Below are positions 6,172 to 7,934 of a DNA stretch of 7,934 nt, piece after piece. The DNA comes from Clostridia bacterium (GTDB lineage Bacteria; Bacillota; UBA994; PWPR01). A program made the position numbers and the translations under genes. The stretch spans positions 1-7,934 of the forward strand of contig PWPR01000200.1 of NCBI GenBank assembly GCA_003557085.1. Direction: 5' to 3'. How positions within the stretch are numbered: position 1 is the stretch's first letter; each line of letters starts with the position of its first letter. The notes under the pieces are model-generated. The model saw only the letters and a list, made by a program, of their open reading frames with translations. It did no database searches and was not told where the DNA came from.

Positions 6172-6888
6172 TTAAAAGAATTCTATTTCTCCCCAAGCTC
6201 CAAGCTCTCCATCAATTATCACTAAAATACCATCTACAAGTCTACTTCTCTTTGCCTCAAGCAAAACTCTTTTTATATCTTTACTATTTTTAACCTTATT
6301 AGCATAAGCAGTTGCTGCAGCATCAGCAATTATTGCACTCTTTGCTTTTATTACCACAGCATCACTTTTGCCATAACTCTTAGAATGTCCCAATTTACCA
6401 GATGAAGTACATATGCCAAGAGGTTTACTTTCTTCTATTAATAAGTTTAGATTATCTTTGAATATTTCATCTTGTGTATATATGTTAAACTTCAGCTTTC
6501 TTGCTGTTTTTATATATAGATCTCCTCCGTTTTCAATAATAACTTCATCCGTATAGTTGAGTAAGTAACTCCCTAAAAACTGGGAAACTGCTCCTGCCAC
6601 TGTGGCCATCGGTCCCACATTAAATAAGGAGCTTGTCTTAATCATCTCTTTAACTATTTGTGGAGCCTCCCTGTCATATTTAATAGGGCTCATACTGAAA
6701 TGGAACTCTGGTCTTATACTTATGTAATCAGTTATTTGGGATCTAATACTAATCAAAAACTCTTTTGCTTCCTTTTTCAGTTCTTTACCTGCTAATACTA
6801 AAATATCGCTCTCAAACTCTATTATGTTAAATGACACTAGGCCTTGTTGATTAACTATCTTTTCTCTATAAACTCGCTCTTGATACAT
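6172..6888 (-). CDS. UPF0280 (COG2122) ApbE-like protein of anaerobic homocysteine biosynthesis
   Basis: This 238-residue protein has the hallmarks of UPF0280, a family distantly related to the ApbE flavin transferases. GPMATVAGAVSQF is at 92-104, EVIIENGGDLYI at 115-126, and GICTSSGKLGHSKSYGKSDAV spans 158-178. IADAAATAYANKV at 187-199 completes the pattern. The NGGD and ADAAATA motifs correspond to those around the nucleotide and metal site in ApbE. The Methanosarcina homologue (MA1715, COG2122) was linked to homocysteine formation from sulfide alongside COG1900 proteins, but its exact reaction is not established. The ATG follows the DUF39 stop with no base between, and in the same frame. 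A weak GGCGAG lies seven bases upstream, so termination-reinitiation coupling is likely. Its place between DUF39 and metF supports a role in methionine synthesis. A flavin or redox role is inference. Confidence 0.87.
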   Translation of the reverse strand: MYQERVYREKIVNQQGLVSFNIIEFESDILVLAGKELKKEAKEFLISIRSQITDYISIRPEFHFSMSPIKYDREAPQIVKEMIKTSSLFNVGPMATVAGAVSQFLGSYLLNYTDEVIIENGGDLYIKTARKLKFNIYTQDEIFKDNLNLLIEESKPLGICTSSGKLGHSKSYGKSDAVVIKAKSAIIADAAATAYANKVKNSKDIKRVLLEAKRSRLVDGILVIIDGELGAWGEIEFF

Positions 6889-7934
6889 TTAGTTGCTCGC
6901 CATACTTTTTGTATTCTTGCTAGTAGAAAAAAGCTCTATAGGCTCTTGAAGAAGGAACCTTCCTTTTTCAATCTCTTCTTTCATTTCTTGAGCTAGTTTA
7001 CTTGCCTTTGAGACATTTGAAAGATTTATCGTCTTCACTTTTTTACCTTTAACAGAAATATACCCCCTATTAAGTTCTTGATAGGTAACTTCTTTAACTA
7101 TCTCTCTAGGGTGCTTGCTGTAATCAATAATTTCAGTTGTTATGTCACTATCACTAATAACCACTGTTTTAAATATCTCTTTATTAAGAATTGGTATAGG
7201 GATAGCTATCCCTATTGAAAGAGAAACACCATAGCCCTTTAAATAAATAGGTTTAATGTATTCAGACTTAACTCTCTTCAGGTCAGCAATAGTTGCAATT
7301 GTACCTGATGGCTTCTTTGGTATGCCTTTATTATTCTTTTCTCTTGTTGGATTGAACTGTGTGCCATACCAAGACACATACCCTTGAGCTCCTGCAAAAT
7401 AGATTCTTGTTCCTAATCCTATTACCTTAAAATCTGGATCATTTAATAATGGGCTATCTTGTCCTGTAGTACTGTAGTTAATGTTTGCTCCATTTGCTTT
7501 TAGCCTCCCCATATAAGTATAAATATCCTTATCAGAAGTGTTTATAGCTGCACTATAGTTTTGATAAGCATTTCTTGGGTTGTAAAAATATGCTTCATTC
7601 AAATCATCTAAAGAGACTTCTCTATTTATATATGTACAAGGGTAACAATCTGTGCCAGTTGACTTACCGATTAAGTCCACCTTTTTTCTATCTATGAGAT
7701 CTTTTATTACATGTGCACCTCCATATTTGTGACTACTTAGTGATTCTTGGGTAACACCTAAATATGAGTCTACCGCAGCAACACCCGCATAAGCGGGAAC
7801 ATTATTCAAGTAAGTTTCACTCATTCTAATTGGGGGATTGCTATGACCAAAATTTAGAAAGACACCACTAGAGCACATCGGACCAAAGGTTGCAGTAGTT
7901 ACTATGTCTATATAGTTTACTGCCTCTTCTATAC
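6889..7934 (-). CDS. Homocysteine biosynthesis protein DUF39/HcyBio (COG1900), 5' end outside window
   Basis: The frame is open to the right edge (first full codon at 7932), giving 347 residues of a longer protein; the Met at 7878 is internal to the conserved GPMCSSG motif and is not the start. Signatures, counted from the first full codon, include ATFGPMCSSGVFLNFGHSNPP at about 14-34 with Cys20. NNVPAYAGVAAVDSYLG is at about 43-59, TDCYPC at 94-99, and the FAGAQGYVSWYGTQFNPTRE region at about 179-198. A conserved IGIAIPIPILN strand is at about 240-250. In Methanosarcina acetivorans the COG1900 protein MA1821 carries sulfur as a cysteine persulfide into aspartate semialdehyde to make homocysteine. 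Cys20 and Cys96 here, 76 residues apart, probably correspond to its two catalytic cysteines. The protein stops soon after the core, without the CBS pair found in some members. A ferredoxin/NIL partner, if present, would lie beyond the right edge. Confidence 0.92.
   Translation of the reverse strand, partial: IEEAVNYIDIVTTATFGPMCSSGVFLNFGHSNPPIRMSETYLNNVPAYAGVAAVDSYLGVTQESLSSHKYGGAHVIKDLIDRKKVDLIGKSTGTDCYPCTYINREVSLDDLNEAYFYNPRNAYQNYSAAINTSDKDIYTYMGRLKANGANINYSTTGQDSPLLNDPDFKVIGLGTRIYFAGAQGYVSWYGTQFNPTREKNNKGIPKKPSGTIATIADLKRVKSEYIKPIYLKGYGVSLSIGIAIPIPILNKEIFKTVVISDSDITTEIIDYSKHPREIVKEVTYQELNRGYISVKGKKVKTINLSNVSKASKLAQEMKEEIEKGRFLLQEPIELFSTSKNTKSMASN
7196..7215. repeat. Perfect 20-bp palindrome inside the DUF39 gene
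   Basis: ATAGGGATAG and its exact reverse complement CTATCCCTAT abut with no spacer. The sequence encodes part of the conserved IGIAIPIPI strand, so it is probably a by-product of protein constraint rather than an operator or cleavage site. Confidence 0.5.

Noticed and set aside
7784..7797. CCCGC-ATAA-GCGGG hairpin near the right edge
   Set aside because: It lies within the DUF39 gene and encodes the conserved PAYAG residues, with no U-tract. Coding constraint explains it.
7876..7878. ATG at 7878 as the DUF39 start
   Set aside because: The open frame continues to the edge with family-typical residues (DIVTTATFGP), and this Met lies in the middle of the conserved GPMCSSG motif.

Overview
The window is AT-rich (roughly one third G+C by eye) and densely coding. 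It holds two convergent gene clusters that meet at a shared terminator near 2250-2280. The left cluster resembles the SigY/YxlC/YxlD modules of Bacillota. The right cluster carries the DUF39 (COG1900) and UPF0280 (COG2122) homocysteine-biosynthesis proteins known from methanogens and strict anaerobes. Together these suggest an anaerobic low-GC Bacillota (clostridial or halanaerobial type). The lineage is an inference.

Left cluster, plus strand, 1-2262: the tail of an ABC-2-type permease, a membrane-anchored alpha/beta hydrolase, an ECF sigma factor, a small two-helix membrane protein like the SigY anti-sigma component YxlC, and a 72-residue two-helix protein like YxlD. The genes overlap or nearly touch and have strong Shine-Dalgarno sites, so they look like one transcript whose promoter lies left of the window. 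They read as an ECF sigma factor with its membrane anti-sigma proteins, co-transcribed with a transporter and an envelope hydrolase.

Right cluster, minus strand, 7934 down to 2280: DUF39 homocysteine-biosynthesis protein (cut by the right edge), UPF0280/ApbE-like protein, 5,10-methylenetetrahydrofolate reductase (metF), a TM0269-like methionine synthase reactivation protein, and cobalamin-dependent methionine synthase (metH). Junctions are 0-10 nt or overlap. Read together they describe a route from sulfide and aspartate semialdehyde to homocysteine, then methylation with methyl-THF made by MetF, by a MetH kept active by its own reactivase.

The most striking observation is in metH. The 783-codon gene is one continuous, family-typical frame except for a single in-frame TAG at 3447-3449, inside the pterin-binding barrel. 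Both sides stay in the same frame and align as one TM0268-type enzyme, and the downstream part has no ribosome binding site. Either UAG is decoded here (pyrrolysine, a suppressor tRNA or readthrough), or this is a very young nonsense mutation or a sequencing error. All three genes that end in TAG in this window have a second in-frame stop within four codons, which is weakly suggestive of a genome where UAG is leaky. No tRNA, CRISPR, IS element or riboswitch was seen, and no gap longer than 300 bases lacks a gene.
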